Source: Clostridium sp. 'White wine YQ'
GTDB taxonomy: Bacteria; Bacillota; Clostridia; Clostridiales; Clostridiaceae
Length of the DNA: 64,000 nucleotides
Assembly: GCF_028728205.1 (NCBI RefSeq)
Contig: NZ_JAQYUU010000003.1
Location: forward strand, 248,001-312,000
Direction: 5' to 3'
Shown: positions 43,615 to 53,247 of the stretch, piece by piece
Layout of the letters: every line of letters begins with the position of its first letter
How positions within the stretch are numbered: the stretch's first letter is position 1
Translations under genes and position numbers: made by a program
Notes under the pieces: model-generated
The model's database searches: none
The model's input: the letters and a program-made list of their open reading frames with translations, nothing else
What the model was told of the DNA's origin: nothing

Positions 43615-44558
43615 TATTCCTCCTTATCTCGTAAATTTTTACCTGTTAGGGTTAAAAATACTTCTTCTAAATTAGGTTCTTCTATGCCAATATTTCTTAC
43701 CATAACTTTGTGCTTTGAAATAACATCAAAAAGTTCATTTAAACTAATATTATCCTTAGCTACAATCTTAATTTCCATATCATTTATATCTACTCCCTTT
43801 ACAGAGTTTAGTTTTCTTATATCAAACATTAAATCTTGTATTTCTCCATCTGCTCTAATCTTTATAACCTTATCACTTACTACCATTCTCTTTAACTCAT
43901 CCTTACTTCCATAAGCCAATTCCTTTCCTAAATCAAGAATCATTATATTGTCACATAATATTTCAACTTCCTCCATGTAGTGAGATGTATAAATTACGGT
44001 AGTGTTATTCTCTTTATTCATCTTCTTAACCACATCAAAAATATGATTTCTGGATTGAGGATCAACCCCTACAGTAGGCTCATCCATTATCAATATTTCT
44101 GGATGATGCATCATAGCTGCTACTATATTTAATCTTCTTTTCATTCCACCAGAATATTTTTTAACTGGTTTTTTCAAATGTTCTTTTAATGCAGCTAACT
44201 CTAATGCTTCATTTATTCTTTCTTTTAATAAGCTTCCTTTTAATCCATATAGTCCGCCCCAGTATTCAAGATTTTCTTTTGCAGTTAAGCTCTCAAAAAG
44301 AGCTATCTCTTGAGGTACTAACCCAATTTTTTGCTTAGCCTTTAAAGGATCTCTTTTGATATCATACTCTCCTACAGTAACCTCACCTTTGTCCATTTGT
44401 ATAAGTCCTACAATTAAGTTTATAAGTGTAGATTTTCCTGCACCATTTGGACCTAACAACCCAAAAATCTCACCTTTTCTTATTTCAAAAGATACATTAT
44501 CAAGAACTAATTTATCATTAAATCTTTTAGTCAAATTTTTCACTTCTATAGCTTTCAT
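43614..44558 (-). CDS. ABC transporter ATPase (drug-export type)
   Basis: The protein (about 314 aa) has Walker A GPNGAGKST, Q-loop VPQEIAL, signature YSGGMKRRL, Walker B ILIMDEPTVGVDP and switch TSHYMEE. The C-terminal extension (about 90 aa) is usual for DrrA/NatA/CcmA-type exporters. The GGAGG site fixes the ATG at 44558; the longer frame from 44576 precedes that site. It is first in the exporter operon, downstream of the NarL-type two-component system. Confidence 0.93.
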   Translation of the reverse strand: MKAIEVKNLTKRFNDKLVLDNVSFEIRKGEIFGLLGPNGAGKSTLINLIVGLIQMDKGEVTVGEYDIKRDPLKAKQKIGLVPQEIALFESLTAKENLEYWGGLYGLKGSLLKERINEALELAALKEHLKKPVKKYSGGMKRRLNIVAAMMHHPEILIMDEPTVGVDPQSRNHIFDVVKKMNKENNTTVIYTSHYMEEVEILCDNIMILDLGKELAYGSKDELKRMVVSDKVIKIRADGEIQDLMFDIRKLNSVKGVDINDMEIKIVAKDNISLNELFDVISKHKVMVRNIGIEEPNLEEVFLTLTGKNLRDKEE

Positions 44559-44639
44559 ATTTATTACCTCCATCAATCTTATGTATTAATTATATTTTGT
44601 TTTAGCTCATTCTCCTATTAGCCTAGGTCATTAAGTACG

Positions 44640-44653
44640 ATGACTTAAGTCAT
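44640..44653 (-). promoter_or_regulatory. Palindrome upstream of the exporter operon
   Basis: ATGACTTAAGTCAT is a perfect 14-base palindrome. GTCATTAAGT, a near copy of half of it, lies 13 bases closer to the gene. It is a good candidate site for the response regulator at 44713-45366. Confidence 0.5.
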
Positions 44654-44664
44654 TTTGTTCAATG

Positions 44665-44688
44665 AAAAAAGCATGCCCATTGGCATGC
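44665..44688 (-). terminator. Terminator after the NarL-type two-component operon
   Basis: GCATGCC (44671-44677) and GGCATGC (44682-44688) pair around four bases; six Ts follow on the minus strand. Confidence 0.85.
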
Positions 44689-44712
44689 CATTTTACATAT
44701 TTCAAATTATTA

Positions 44713-45366
44713 CTAGACAAGATTATTTTTAAATGCAAATATAGCTATTTGTGTCCTATCTCTCAAGGATAATTTTGATAGTATGGTAGTAATATTATTT
44801 TTAATAGTTCCTTCAGTTAAATACATGACTTCTCCAATTTCTTTATTAGATAATCCTTTGGCTATCTCTACAATTATTTGAATCTCTCTATCTGTAAGAC
44901 AGGTAGTCTTCTTTAACTCATCTATGTTCTTTTCACCTTCTATTTTTTCCTCTTTAACTACAAGCTTTGAAACAATATCTGGGTGAACTACTACATTGCC
45001 TCCATATACAGCTTTAATTCCACCATATATAAGATCATACGAACTATCCTTAAGCAAATAACCAGATGCTCCATTCTTAAGAGCTTCCTCTATATATTCG
45101 CTATCTTTAAAAGTTGTTAGCATAAGTATCTTTGTCTTATCACATACTTCTTTTATTAGCTTAGTTCCTAGCACTCCATCACATACTTCCATTCTTATAT
45201 CCATTAATACTACATCTACATCATTATCTCTGCAAAATTCAAAGGCTTCTTTTCCATTTTCACATAAAGTGACTACTTCTATATCTTCATAGGTTGAAAG
45301 TATTATTTTTAAACCTTCCCTTATTAATTTTTCATCATCTACAATTATTATTTTTATCTTATTCAT
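44713..45366 (-). CDS. NarL/LuxR-family response regulator
   Basis: The protein (about 217 aa) has a receiver domain (IIVDDEKL, phospho-acceptor in VVLMDIRM, Lys in LLKDSSY) and a C-terminal LuxR helix-turn-helix (LTDREIQIIVEIAKGLSNKE). GGGGAG places the ATG at 45366. It is co-transcribed with the kinase upstream and probably controls the ABC exporter at 44558. Confidence 0.93.
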   Translation of the reverse strand: MNKIKIIIVDDEKLIREGLKIILSTYEDIEVVTLCENGKEAFEFCRDNDVDVVLMDIRMEVCDGVLGTKLIKEVCDKTKILMLTTFKDSEYIEEALKNGASGYLLKDSSYDLIYGGIKAVYGGNVVVHPDIVSKLVVKEEKIEGEKNIDELKKTTCLTDREIQIIVEIAKGLSNKEIGEVMYLTEGTIKNNITTILSKLSLRDRTQIAIFAFKNNLV

Positions 45367-45389
45367 ATTTAAACTTCTCCCCAAAATAG

Positions 45390-46559
45390 TTATACTTCAT
45401 CTAAGCTAAGCTTCGATTTTTCCATTGTCACAATAAGTTCAAAACCTTTATCTTCATTTGTATGATATTCCAAGGTTCCCGCCCATGCTGTAACTCTTTC
45501 CTTAATACTTCTAAGTCCTACACCTGGTACTACTTCCTTTGAACCAATACCATTGTCCTTTAAATGAAGCCTTAATCCATCTTCCAAGAAATTTAAAAAT
45601 ATTCTAACTTCAGTAGCTTTCCCATGCCTAATAGAATTTGAAAGGAATTCTTGTATAATTCTATATATAACCATAGTTTGATCTGCATTTAGCTTCCATA
45701 CTTTATTTGAAACTCTAAATTTTACGTTCACTGAAGTTAACTTTTCAAAGTTCTTAATCATCTCTGAAATAGCTACAATACCTTCATATTCTTCTAATTC
45801 TCTTGGTTTCATAGCCCTTACTGCGCCTCTAACTCTTGCCATACTTTCTTTTGCAAATTCTCCAAGATTATTAGCCATTTGTGACGCTTCATCGCCATTA
45901 ACTTTTGCTATTTTCTCTATTGCTCCAAGTTGAATTATAATAGTTGAAAGAGCGTGTCCCACATTGTCATGAATTTCTCTAGATATTCTATTCCGTTCTC
46001 TTAATAAAGTGATTTCCTCAATAGTATTCACATAAGATTCTAATTCCTTGTTAGCCTTCTTAAGTTCTTCATCTTTTTTTCTTAGCCTGTCATACAAATC
46101 CTGAGCTTCGACCTTTCTTTCCTCTTCATCCTTAATTCTGACTAATAGAACAATAATTGGAGCTACGCCTACAACCCAATATACTATTGAGTCAATGTTT
46201 TTTGTATATACTAACATTAATGAAATAACAAATACAAAAATATATGAAAATATGCTATTAAACTCATATATTATATCCATTAAAATTAAGATGAAAACTA
46301 TACTGCCATAGCTTCCTGAGAAATTAAACAAATAATATGCCATTATAATTTCCAACATAAATGATGGTATTGAGTACGCTAGCTTCTTCGGAAATATAAA
46401 ATATCTTAACTGATTGTTAATTATAAAAAACAATATGATAACTATATGATTTATTCCAAGCTTATTACTATTTTCTCTTATAAAAGAAAATAAGAATATT
46501 AGTATGTATCCATATCTTAAGAAAAGCATATACTTCTCTTTGTTTAGCTTTTCGAACAT
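45390..46559 (-). CDS. Sensor histidine kinase (HisKA_3, LiaS/DesK-like)
   Basis: The protein (about 389 aa) has about six N-terminal membrane helices without a large extracellular loop, a coiled coil, then HisKA_3 with the His in RISREIHDNVGHAL and an ATPase with LKDNGIG and VGLRSIKERV. This compact membrane sensor type often watches the cell envelope or the partner exporter. GGGAGG sets the ATG at 46559. Confidence 0.92.
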   Translation of the reverse strand: MFEKLNKEKYMLFLRYGYILIFLFSFIRENSNKLGINHIVIILFFIINNQLRYFIFPKKLAYSIPSFMLEIIMAYYLFNFSGSYGSIVFILILMDIIYEFNSIFSYIFVFVISLMLVYTKNIDSIVYWVVGVAPIIVLLVRIKDEEERKVEAQDLYDRLRKKDEELKKANKELESYVNTIEEITLLRERNRISREIHDNVGHALSTIIIQLGAIEKIAKVNGDEASQMANNLGEFAKESMARVRGAVRAMKPRELEEYEGIVAISEMIKNFEKLTSVNVKFRVSNKVWKLNADQTMVIYRIIQEFLSNSIRHGKATEVRIFLNFLEDGLRLHLKDNGIGSKEVVPGVGLRSIKERVTAWAGTLEYHTNEDKGFELIVTMEKSKLSLDEV

Positions 46560-46653
46560 ATATCCTCCCAATTTGCTATTATTTAAACTTATGAATTATT
46601 TTTCCTCTTATTATATACTTTAACATCAAATTACTATTTATTGCAAAAAAAGT

Positions 46654-46683
46654 TAATAAAAAGAGAGGCCTTAAATTGCCTCT
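46654..46683 (-). terminator. Terminator after the MocR gene
   Basis: AGAGGC (46664-46669) and GCCTCT (46678-46683) pair, and CTTTTTA follows on the minus strand. Confidence 0.75.
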
Positions 46684-46694
46684 TCCTAAAACAT

Positions 46695-48146
46695 CTATTT
46701 ATCTTCTAAAATTTCTTTTATAGTCTCTCCTATTATCCTAATTCCCTTTTCTATATCCTCCATGCTAACTCTAGAAAAACCTATTCTTAACGTTTCTGTC
46801 CCCTTATTATCCGTATAAAAAATATCACCTGCAGTAAATACTACCCCTTTTTTATAACACGCCTCTAGGACTCTTCTTGAATTAACACCTTTTAACTTTA
46901 CGAAGATGTGAAGTCCACCTTCTCCCATAATATATTCATATGGGACGTATTCTTTTATTTTATCAAGAGTAAAATTATATTTTTCTCTATAGTGTCTTCT
47001 TACCTTTTTCACATACTTTCTAAAAGAATCGCTTATCATATAATTATAAAATATCCCTTGATCTAAAAAAGAAGTATGAATATTTCTTGTTCTTTTAACA
47101 CTTTCTAAAGTGCTTATAAGCTTCTTATCCGCTAGAATCCAACCTAATCTCAAACCTGGAAATAGGATTTTAGAAAAACTTCCTATATAAATGACTCCAT
47201 TTCCGTTGCTGCATAAGCTAGCTATTGGAGGAACATGAGAACTTGAATATAAAAGTTCCTCGTTAAAACCATCTTCTACTATTGGAACAGAGTATTCTTG
47301 GAAAAGCTCAAATACTTCCTTTCTCCTTTCACCCTTCATTACTATCCCAGTTGGATTATGGTAAGAAGGTATAATATATGCAAGCTTAGGAGGATTACTT
47401 CTTAATTCTTCTCTTAATTTATCTATATTAATTCCTTCCTCATCCATATCTACACCAACAATATCAAGCTCCCGTGCTCTCATTATCTTTAAAGCTGTAT
47501 TATGAGTAGGATTCTCACAAAGAATTCTATCACCTGGTACTGTTAGCGAATTAATTACTATATCAAAACCCTCAGTAAAGCCATTTGTTATTAAGATTTC
47601 TTTCCCCTTTGTATTAACACCTTTGTTCTCCATATATTTCATTAGATATTCAATGAGAGCCTTATATCCTCTTGCATATCCATAATTTAATAATTTCTCA
47701 CCTTCAAGGGACCATGCATTTAAAAAGGCTCTTTTAAATTCATCTAAATCAAATAAGCTTTCATCCGGTGCTATGCTCTTAAAAGAGATCATCCCTTTTT
47801 CCCAAGGAATCTCTGTTTTAATGATATCTAGTTCTTCACAGGTGTGGGCATAGCCATTAACCTTTGACTCCCAATCTATATTAAAGCTCTTTTCTGCTAC
47901 TTTTTTATTAGATGTTACAAAGGTACCTTTTCCTTTAGTACTTTTTATTTTTCCCTCACTTTCTAGTATCTCATAAGCAGTTACTACAGTACTTCTGCTT
48001 ACCCCCAATATACTACTTAATTCTCTTGTGGAGGGCAGTTTACTTCCATTTTGAAGAATTCCTTTTTCAATATTTTCTTTTATATGATTTTCTATTTGAA
48101 TATAAATAGCCTCTTCTTTATTAAATTCAAAGGATGAAAAAATCAA
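46695..48146 (-). CDS. MocR-family regulator (GntR helix-turn-helix fused to aminotransferase), DdlR-like
   Basis: The protein (about 483 aa) has an N-terminal GntR winged helix (NGSKLPSTRELSSILGVSRS) and a fold-type I aminotransferase domain with the PLP Lys in SFSKILFPGLRLGW. MocR proteins use PLP and a small amino acid as signals. It follows ddl directly, and a MocR protein next to ddl (DdlR of Brevibacillus) is known to activate that ligase gene, so the same role is likely. The frame can open with GTG at 48182, but AGAGGTG points to the TTG at 48146. Confidence 0.88.
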   Translation of the reverse strand: MIFSSFEFNKEEAIYIQIENHIKENIEKGILQNGSKLPSTRELSSILGVSRSTVVTAYEILESEGKIKSTKGKGTFVTSNKKVAEKSFNIDWESKVNGYAHTCEELDIIKTEIPWEKGMISFKSIAPDESLFDLDEFKRAFLNAWSLEGEKLLNYGYARGYKALIEYLMKYMENKGVNTKGKEILITNGFTEGFDIVINSLTVPGDRILCENPTHNTALKIMRARELDIVGVDMDEEGINIDKLREELRSNPPKLAYIIPSYHNPTGIVMKGERRKEVFELFQEYSVPIVEDGFNEELLYSSSHVPPIASLCSNGNGVIYIGSFSKILFPGLRLGWILADKKLISTLESVKRTRNIHTSFLDQGIFYNYMISDSFRKYVKKVRRHYREKYNFTLDKIKEYVPYEYIMGEGGLHIFVKLKGVNSRRVLEACYKKGVVFTAGDIFYTDNKGTETLRIGFSRVSMEDIEKGIRIIGETIKEILEDK

Positions 48147-48182
48147 ATACAAACACCTCTTATACTCTAGGTTTTTTATCAC

Positions 48183-49073
48183 TTACAAGGAGTATTCAAT
48201 AATCTTATCTAATAACTCACTATACTCCATATTTACCCCTTTTGCACTTTTAGGGAATAATGAATTCTTCGTCATTCCTGGCAAAGTATTTAATTCCAAT
48301 ACATAAGGAATACCATCACTTACTATAATATCAATTCTAACATAAGCCTTGCAATTAAAAATATCCCAGCACTTTTCCCCAATTTCTTTCATCTTATTCT
48401 GCAAATCCTCAGTCAATTCTGCTATAGCTTTTTCAGAGCCTCCATCTGTATACTTAGAATTATAGTCATAAAACTCTCCACTAGCTTTTATTGATAGTAT
48501 TGGAAATATCTCTCCATTTAAAACAGGTATAGTATATTCATTTCCCGGCAAATATTTTTCTACCATAACTTCTTTATCAAACTTTAATGCTTCAGTGATT
48601 GCTCTTTCAAGTTCCTGATTATTCTTCGCTAAGAAAGTTCCAACACTAGAACCACCACCATTAGGTTTAACTACAATTGGGTAACCAAGTTCTTTTATTT
48701 TTTCCAAGTCAAAAGGTTTATCTTTTCTTACTAAAACTTCTGGTGCAACTGCTATGCCCTCACTCTTTAGTATCCTTTTGGTTTGCTTTTTATCCATACA
48801 TAAAGCACTGGTTAAAATACCGCAGCCAGAGTAAGGCATATTTATACTTTCAAGTATAGCTTGAACTGCTCCATCCTCGCCAAAAGCTCCATGTAAGGCA
48901 ATAAAAATAAAGTCCATCCCTTTAACCTTCTCAATCAATTCCTCTTTTGCATCTATAACAATAGGGAATACCTCATATTTATTTCTATCTAAATATTCCA
49001 CTATACCTTTTCCAGAATGTAATGAAACTTCTCTTTCTGAAGAAACTCCACCCATTAATACTCCTATTTTCAT
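48183..49073 (-). CDS. ddl: D-alanine--D-alanine ligase
   Basis: The protein (297 aa from the ATG at 49073, preceded by GGAGGG) is an ATP-grasp ligase: GGVSSEREVSLHSG, ALHGAFGEDG, KPNGGGSSVG, the YDYNSKYTDGGS omega-loop and VLELNTLPGMT. It joins two D-Ala for peptidoglycan precursors in the cytoplasm. The Tyr in DYNSKY is that of normal D-Ala-D-Ala ligases rather than the D-lactate type. The frame extends upstream to 49157 without a good start. Operon with the MocR gene. Confidence 0.94.
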   Translation of the reverse strand: MKIGVLMGGVSSEREVSLHSGKGIVEYLDRNKYEVFPIVIDAKEELIEKVKGMDFIFIALHGAFGEDGAVQAILESINMPYSGCGILTSALCMDKKQTKRILKSEGIAVAPEVLVRKDKPFDLEKIKELGYPIVVKPNGGGSSVGTFLAKNNQELERAITEALKFDKEVMVEKYLPGNEYTIPVLNGEIFPILSIKASGEFYDYNSKYTDGGSEKAIAELTEDLQNKMKEIGEKCWDIFNCKAYVRIDIIVSDGIPYVLELNTLPGMTKNSLFPKSAKGVNMEYSELLDKIIEYSL

Positions 49074-49169
49074 ATATATCCCTCCTTTTTCTAATATTAT
49101 TATATTAATCTCAGAAGGGATATTTAACGTCCACCAATTAAGGAGTTTTGTAAACAAGTGGTAAGGTTC

Positions 49170-50378
49170 TTATTGTACTCTCTTAAGCTTTAAAAAAATC
49201 TTCTTTCCAATTTGTATAATTGCTTCATCCTTTATATCAATGGAATTAATATTATTTATTTTATCGTTATTAACTTTTATTCCTCCTTGTTCCACTAGTC
49301 TTTTTACTTCCTTTTTACTTTTTATAATTTCATTATCTACTAGAATTTCAGCTAAATTTATTTCCTCTAATGTCACTTCTATCACATCAATGTCTTCTGG
49401 TATTTCTCTTTTTTGAAAAACTATCTTAAATCTCGCTTCTCCTTTTTGAGCACCTTCTTCCCCATGATATAGTTTTACTATTTCTTTTGCTAAAGACATC
49501 TTTATATCTCTTGGATTCACAGTTCCCTTTTCTAGTTTCACTTTTATATCACTTATCACATCTGGATGTATATCAGTAACTAGTTCAAAGTACTTGATTA
49601 TTAGCGAGTCTGGAATTCTCATAGCTTTTTCAAACATTATTTCTGGTGCTTCATCAATACCTATATAATTTCCTAAACTTTTGCTCATTTTCTCTTTTCC
49701 ATCTGTACCCTCTAATAGTGGCATAAATATTGTTGCTTGAGGTTCTTCTCCATAATGCTTCTGTAGCATCCTACCCATTAGGACATTAAATCTTTGATCA
49801 GTTCCTCCTAATTCAATATCTGACTTTAATTCTAATGAATCATACCCTTGCATCAATGGATAAAAGAATTCATGTATTGATATTGGCATATTACTTTCAT
49901 ATCTCTTTTTAAAATCTTCTCTTTCAAGCATTCTTGCAACTGTAGTTGTTGCAGCAAGATTAATTACATCTTGAAAGTTTAACTTTGATAACCACTCGCT
50001 GTTAAATCTCACTTCTGTTTTATCTTTATCTAATATCTTAAATATTTGTTCTTCATAAGTTTTGGCATTCTCTAGAACCTCCTCTCTAGTAAGGGCTTTT
50101 CTAGTTTTTGATTTTCCTGTAGGATCGCCAATCATACCAGTAAAATCACCTATAACTATAATTGCCTTATGTCCTAAATCTTGAATTTGCTTTATTTTTC
50201 TAAGAACTACTGTATGCCCTAAGTGTATATCTGGTGCACTTGGATCAAGCCCTAACTTTACAATAATTTGCCGTTTCTCTTTATTTGCTTTTAGTAACTT
50301 ACTTTTAAGCTCCTCTAATCCTATTATCTCATCTGCCCCTTTCTCAATAATTTTTAATTGTTCTTCTAAATCATTCAT
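49170..50378 (-). CDS. tyrS: Tyrosyl-tRNA synthetase
   Basis: The 402-residue class I synthetase has the HIGH equivalent HLGHT (about 52), [10 protein letters not shown], the tyrosine pocket [26 protein letters not shown] in [10 protein letters not shown], and a C-terminal S4 RNA-binding domain. It is controlled by the T-box leader at 50401-50715. It is the TyrZ-like type with a shorter C-terminus. Confidence 0.96.
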   Translation of the reverse strand: MNDLEEQLKIIEKGADEIIGLEELKSKLLKANKEKRQIIVKLGLDPSAPDIHLGHTVVLRKIKQIQDLGHKAIIVIGDFTGMIGDPTGKSKTRKALTREEVLENAKTYEEQIFKILDKDKTEVRFNSEWLSKLNFQDVINLAATTTVARMLEREDFKKRYESNMPISIHEFFYPLMQGYDSLELKSDIELGGTDQRFNVLMGRMLQKHYGEEPQATIFMPLLEGTDGKEKMSKSLGNYIGIDEAPEIMFEKAMRIPDSLIIKYFELVTDIHPDVISDIKVKLEKGTVNPRDIKMSLAKEIVKLYHGEEGAQKGEARFKIVFQKREIPEDIDVIEVTLEEINLAEILVDNEIIKSKKEVKRLVEQGGIKVNNDKINNINSIDIKDEAIIQIGKKIFLKLKRVQ

Positions 50379-50400
50379 TATATTTATACCTCCTTAAAAT

Positions 50401-50715
50401 AAAAAAAGCTCTCATCCTTTATTAACAAAGGACGAGAGCATTACTCACGTGTTACCACCTAAATTCATTACTATTTCACAATAGTAACCTCTTCAAGTAC
50501 GCCAATTATAAATTGGTTATACTCTAGCACTATAACGGGTGCAAAATCCGGAAACTGCCTACTAGATTTCTAGAGCTTTTAAAACCCTCTATCTTTCGGA
50601 GTACTGCTCAGAGATGTATTCACATTAACTTATCTTGCCCCTCTCACCTACCGGGAACTCTCTTTAAGACTCTGCTTATGCTACTCTTTCTCCTCAACGC
50701 TTTCATTTATGAATT
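50401..50715 (-). promoter_or_regulatory. T-box leader (tyrosine) of tyrS
   Basis: On the minus strand the leader has the stem I pattern GGTAGGTGAGAGGGGC, a UAC specifier at 50618-50616 (followed by ATCTCTGAGC), the T-box GGTGGTAACACGTG near 50449-50462, and a final terminator with arms 50408-50420 and 50427-50439 plus seven Ts. Uncharged tRNA-Tyr would stop termination and let tyrS be read. Confidence 0.9.
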
Positions 50716-50767
50716 TATATAATTCTATACCAAATTAAATTGCTTGTAAATACATTATTTAACTTTT

Positions 50768-51739
50768 CTATTTAAGCTCAGGAACTACATTAGGAGGTAC
50801 TTCTCCTTGCACTCCCTTAACTAGGTTCTTAACTGCTACTTCAAACATATCTCTTCTAGTTTCTTCAACTGCAGAACCAATATGCGGAAGAGTTATCACG
50901 TTATTCATCTTTAGTAATGGATTATCCTTTTCTACTGGTTCTATTTCAAAAACATCTAATCCAGCCCCCAGTATTTTCTTATTTTCTAGAGCTTCTATTA
51001 ATGCTTTCTCATTTATAGTTTGCCCTCTTGAGGCATTTATAAATATTGATGATTTTTTCATCAAATCAAATTCTCTGTAACTTATAAGTTCCTTAGTTTC
51101 CTTTGTAAGAGGTGTCATAAGCACTATAAAATCAGAAGTTTTTAATAGCTCATCAAATTCACAATATCTTACACCTAAGTTTTTTTCAACACCTAACTTT
51201 CTATTCCTATTATAGTAGATAACATCCATATCAAAGCCTAATTTTCCTCTTTTAGCAACAGCTTCTCCTATTCTACCCATTCCAATTATCCCTAAGGTTC
51301 TGTGATGTACATTTACTCCAAATAAATCATCATCCTCTTGAGGTTTCCACTCTCCATTTTTTACATATCTATCTAACTCAGGAATTCTTCGTGCTGAAGA
51401 AATAATAAGTCCAAATATTAAGTCTGCCACTGTATCATCTAATACATTTGGAGTATGAGTTCCAATAACTCCTCTTTTTTTCATAACTTCTAAATCAAAA
51501 TTATTATAACCAACTGAAATATTGCTAACTATTTTTAACTTAGGTGCGCGATTTAATAATTCCTCATCAATCTTTGTCCCAACAGTTAATAACCCTTCTT
51601 TATCAGAAAGTCTATCTAATAATTCTTCTCTAGTTATCTCTAAATCCGAATCCCAAGTCTCTAAATCACAGTATTTTTCTAGATATTCTTTATTTTCATC
51701 TAGTATCTTTCTTGCTATAAAAACTTTTGGCTTATCCAT
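50768..51739 (-). CDS. D-2-hydroxyacid dehydrogenase (glyoxylate/hydroxypyruvate reductase or SerA-like)
   Basis: The 323-residue protein has the NAD-binding loop GIIGMGRIGEAVAKR, catalytic Arg in NASRGQTI, Glu in FEIEPVEK, and His in LPHIGSAVEE. It reduces a 2-keto acid with NAD(P)H. Length and NVLDDTVADL fit glyoxylate reductase (GyaR) better than D-lactate dehydrogenase. It is the last gene before the T-box region and has no partner nearby. Confidence 0.9.
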   Translation of the reverse strand: MDKPKVFIARKILDENKEYLEKYCDLETWDSDLEITREELLDRLSDKEGLLTVGTKIDEELLNRAPKLKIVSNISVGYNNFDLEVMKKRGVIGTHTPNVLDDTVADLIFGLIISSARRIPELDRYVKNGEWKPQEDDDLFGVNVHHRTLGIIGMGRIGEAVAKRGKLGFDMDVIYYNRNRKLGVEKNLGVRYCEFDELLKTSDFIVLMTPLTKETKELISYREFDLMKKSSIFINASRGQTINEKALIEALENKKILGAGLDVFEIEPVEKDNPLLKMNNVITLPHIGSAVEETRRDMFEVAVKNLVKGVQGEVPPNVVPELK

Positions 51740-51791
51740 CTTTATCCTCCTAGTTATATATGCTTTATTATAAGCTTATCGGAATACTTTG

Positions 51792-53048
51792 TTAATTAAT
51801 TTCCTCTACAGCTTTATTTTTATTATCAGCAAATTCTAATCCAAACATAGAAATAGTTCCTATTATTGCTACAGATGCAATTACTACCCAAGAGCTCATA
51901 ATGCTATGTGTCTCCATGAAGTTTCCCATTATCATTGGTCCAAAAGCAAAACCTGCTCCAGATATAATTGGTAATACTGAGCTTATCCTTCCTCTATGTG
52001 AAGCTGGTGTATGATTGGCCACAAATGCTCCATTATTTATAGCTATAAGTATTTCTCCAATTGTCATTAAAAATACTCCAAAGAAGAATAATGGCAATGC
52101 TTTTATAAATCCAAATAATCCAAAGGATAGTGCATATAATGCCCCTCCTATTGCCATAGTTTTAATTGGATTCAGTTTCTTTGTAATAGCTGTTAATAAT
52201 GGAGTAAATGCTATAACTACAACTCCATTTAGGCCACCCATTAGTCCATAAATTCTAGCTCCATCTTGCCCTAAAATGTTTCCCATTTGTATAGGAAGTG
52301 CAAAACCCCATTGAGAATATGCAAAAGAATAAGCTAGCATTATTAAAGAGAATATAAGTAATATAGGTCTTTGTAATAGAACACTAATTGCAGATCCCTC
52401 AACATGGCTTTCTAGTGTCTGCTCTTCTTGAACGTTAACTTCTTCTTTTTTAATCATTGTCTCTTTTATAAATATTACAAAAAGACATAAAGAAATTAAT
52501 GTTGTTACTGCATCCCCAATGAAAACAAAAGTTAAGAATTTTTTATATAACATACCACCTATAATAGGTCCTATTGCAAATCCTAGATTAAAACCCATAT
52601 ATAATAGTGAATATGCTGCCTGTCTGTTTTCTGGTGTTGTAAGATCAGCATTTAATGCATCATAGGCCGGTTGAGATATTGCATAGAAGCACGATGCTAA
52701 TATAATAATATAAGTCATAAAAATTGAAGGTTTCATAAACCCGCAGGAAATATATGCTGCTGCACCTAATAATTGAAATAATATAATAACCCTTCTACGG
52801 CCAATTGTATCTGCAAGTTTTCCTCCAAGCATTAAACACGGTACCTGACATACTGCAAGTAATGTAGCAAATCCTCCTGCTTGTCCACTAGACATACCTA
52901 TCTTTTGTGTTAATATTAATGCCAACAATGGAAAAACAAAAGAACCCATGCTGTTAACCATTCTCCCAATGAATAAAATATACATCTCTTTGGGCAGCCC
53001 CCTATATTGTTTAAACATATTTTCTAAAAATTTCATTTTATCCCCCAT
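51792..53048 (-). CDS. MFS transporter (MdtH/YttB-like)
   Basis: The 418-residue protein has 12 membrane helices, motif A GGKLADTIGRRRVI after helix 2 and FLENMFKQYRGLPKEMYIL at the N-terminus. It is a probable drug or metabolite exporter. An ATG at 53036 follows GGGGGAT closely; the ATG at 53048 follows AAGGAT. Either could be used. Confidence 0.88.
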   Translation of the reverse strand: MGDKMKFLENMFKQYRGLPKEMYILFIGRMVNSMGSFVFPLLALILTQKIGMSSGQAGGFATLLAVCQVPCLMLGGKLADTIGRRRVIILFQLLGAAAYISCGFMKPSIFMTYIIILASCFYAISQPAYDALNADLTTPENRQAAYSLLYMGFNLGFAIGPIIGGMLYKKFLTFVFIGDAVTTLISLCLFVIFIKETMIKKEEVNVQEEQTLESHVEGSAISVLLQRPILLIFSLIMLAYSFAYSQWGFALPIQMGNILGQDGARIYGLMGGLNGVVVIAFTPLLTAITKKLNPIKTMAIGGALYALSFGLFGFIKALPLFFFGVFLMTIGEILIAINNGAFVANHTPASHRGRISSVLPIISGAGFAFGPMIMGNFMETHSIMSSWVVIASVAIIGTISMFGLEFADNKNKAVEEIN

Positions 53049-53169
53049 CTATCCTTAATAAAAAGAATATAAAATATTTATCATTCATAAACACTTAAAT
53101 TATACAGTTATTTACCATGTATTTCAAATTCATGTAAATTATAATATAATTAATTAAATTTTATTATGT

Positions 53170-53197
53170 TGAAACTTTTTACACACTCAGTATCTCT
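53170..53197 (+). promoter_or_regulatory. Possible ECF-type promoter of the sigma factor gene
   Basis: TGAAAC at 53170-53175 fits the ECF -35. At 16-17 bases the sequence TCTC is only partly like CGTC, so autoregulation is likely but unproven. Confidence 0.35.
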
Positions 53198-53247
53198 AAT
53201 ATGTGTAACATCGATGTTTAAATATATTTTTGATTTAAAGGAGTACT

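Noticed and set aside
48147-49157. Upstream extensions of ddl (to 49157) and the MocR gene (to 48182)
   Set aside because: The extra residues are unlike the families, and better placed ribosome sites exist at 49073 and 48146.
53049-53169. tRNA or small RNA in the gap before the ECF sigma gene
   Set aside because: AT-rich with no cloverleaf or stable stem; only promoter-like sequence was seen.
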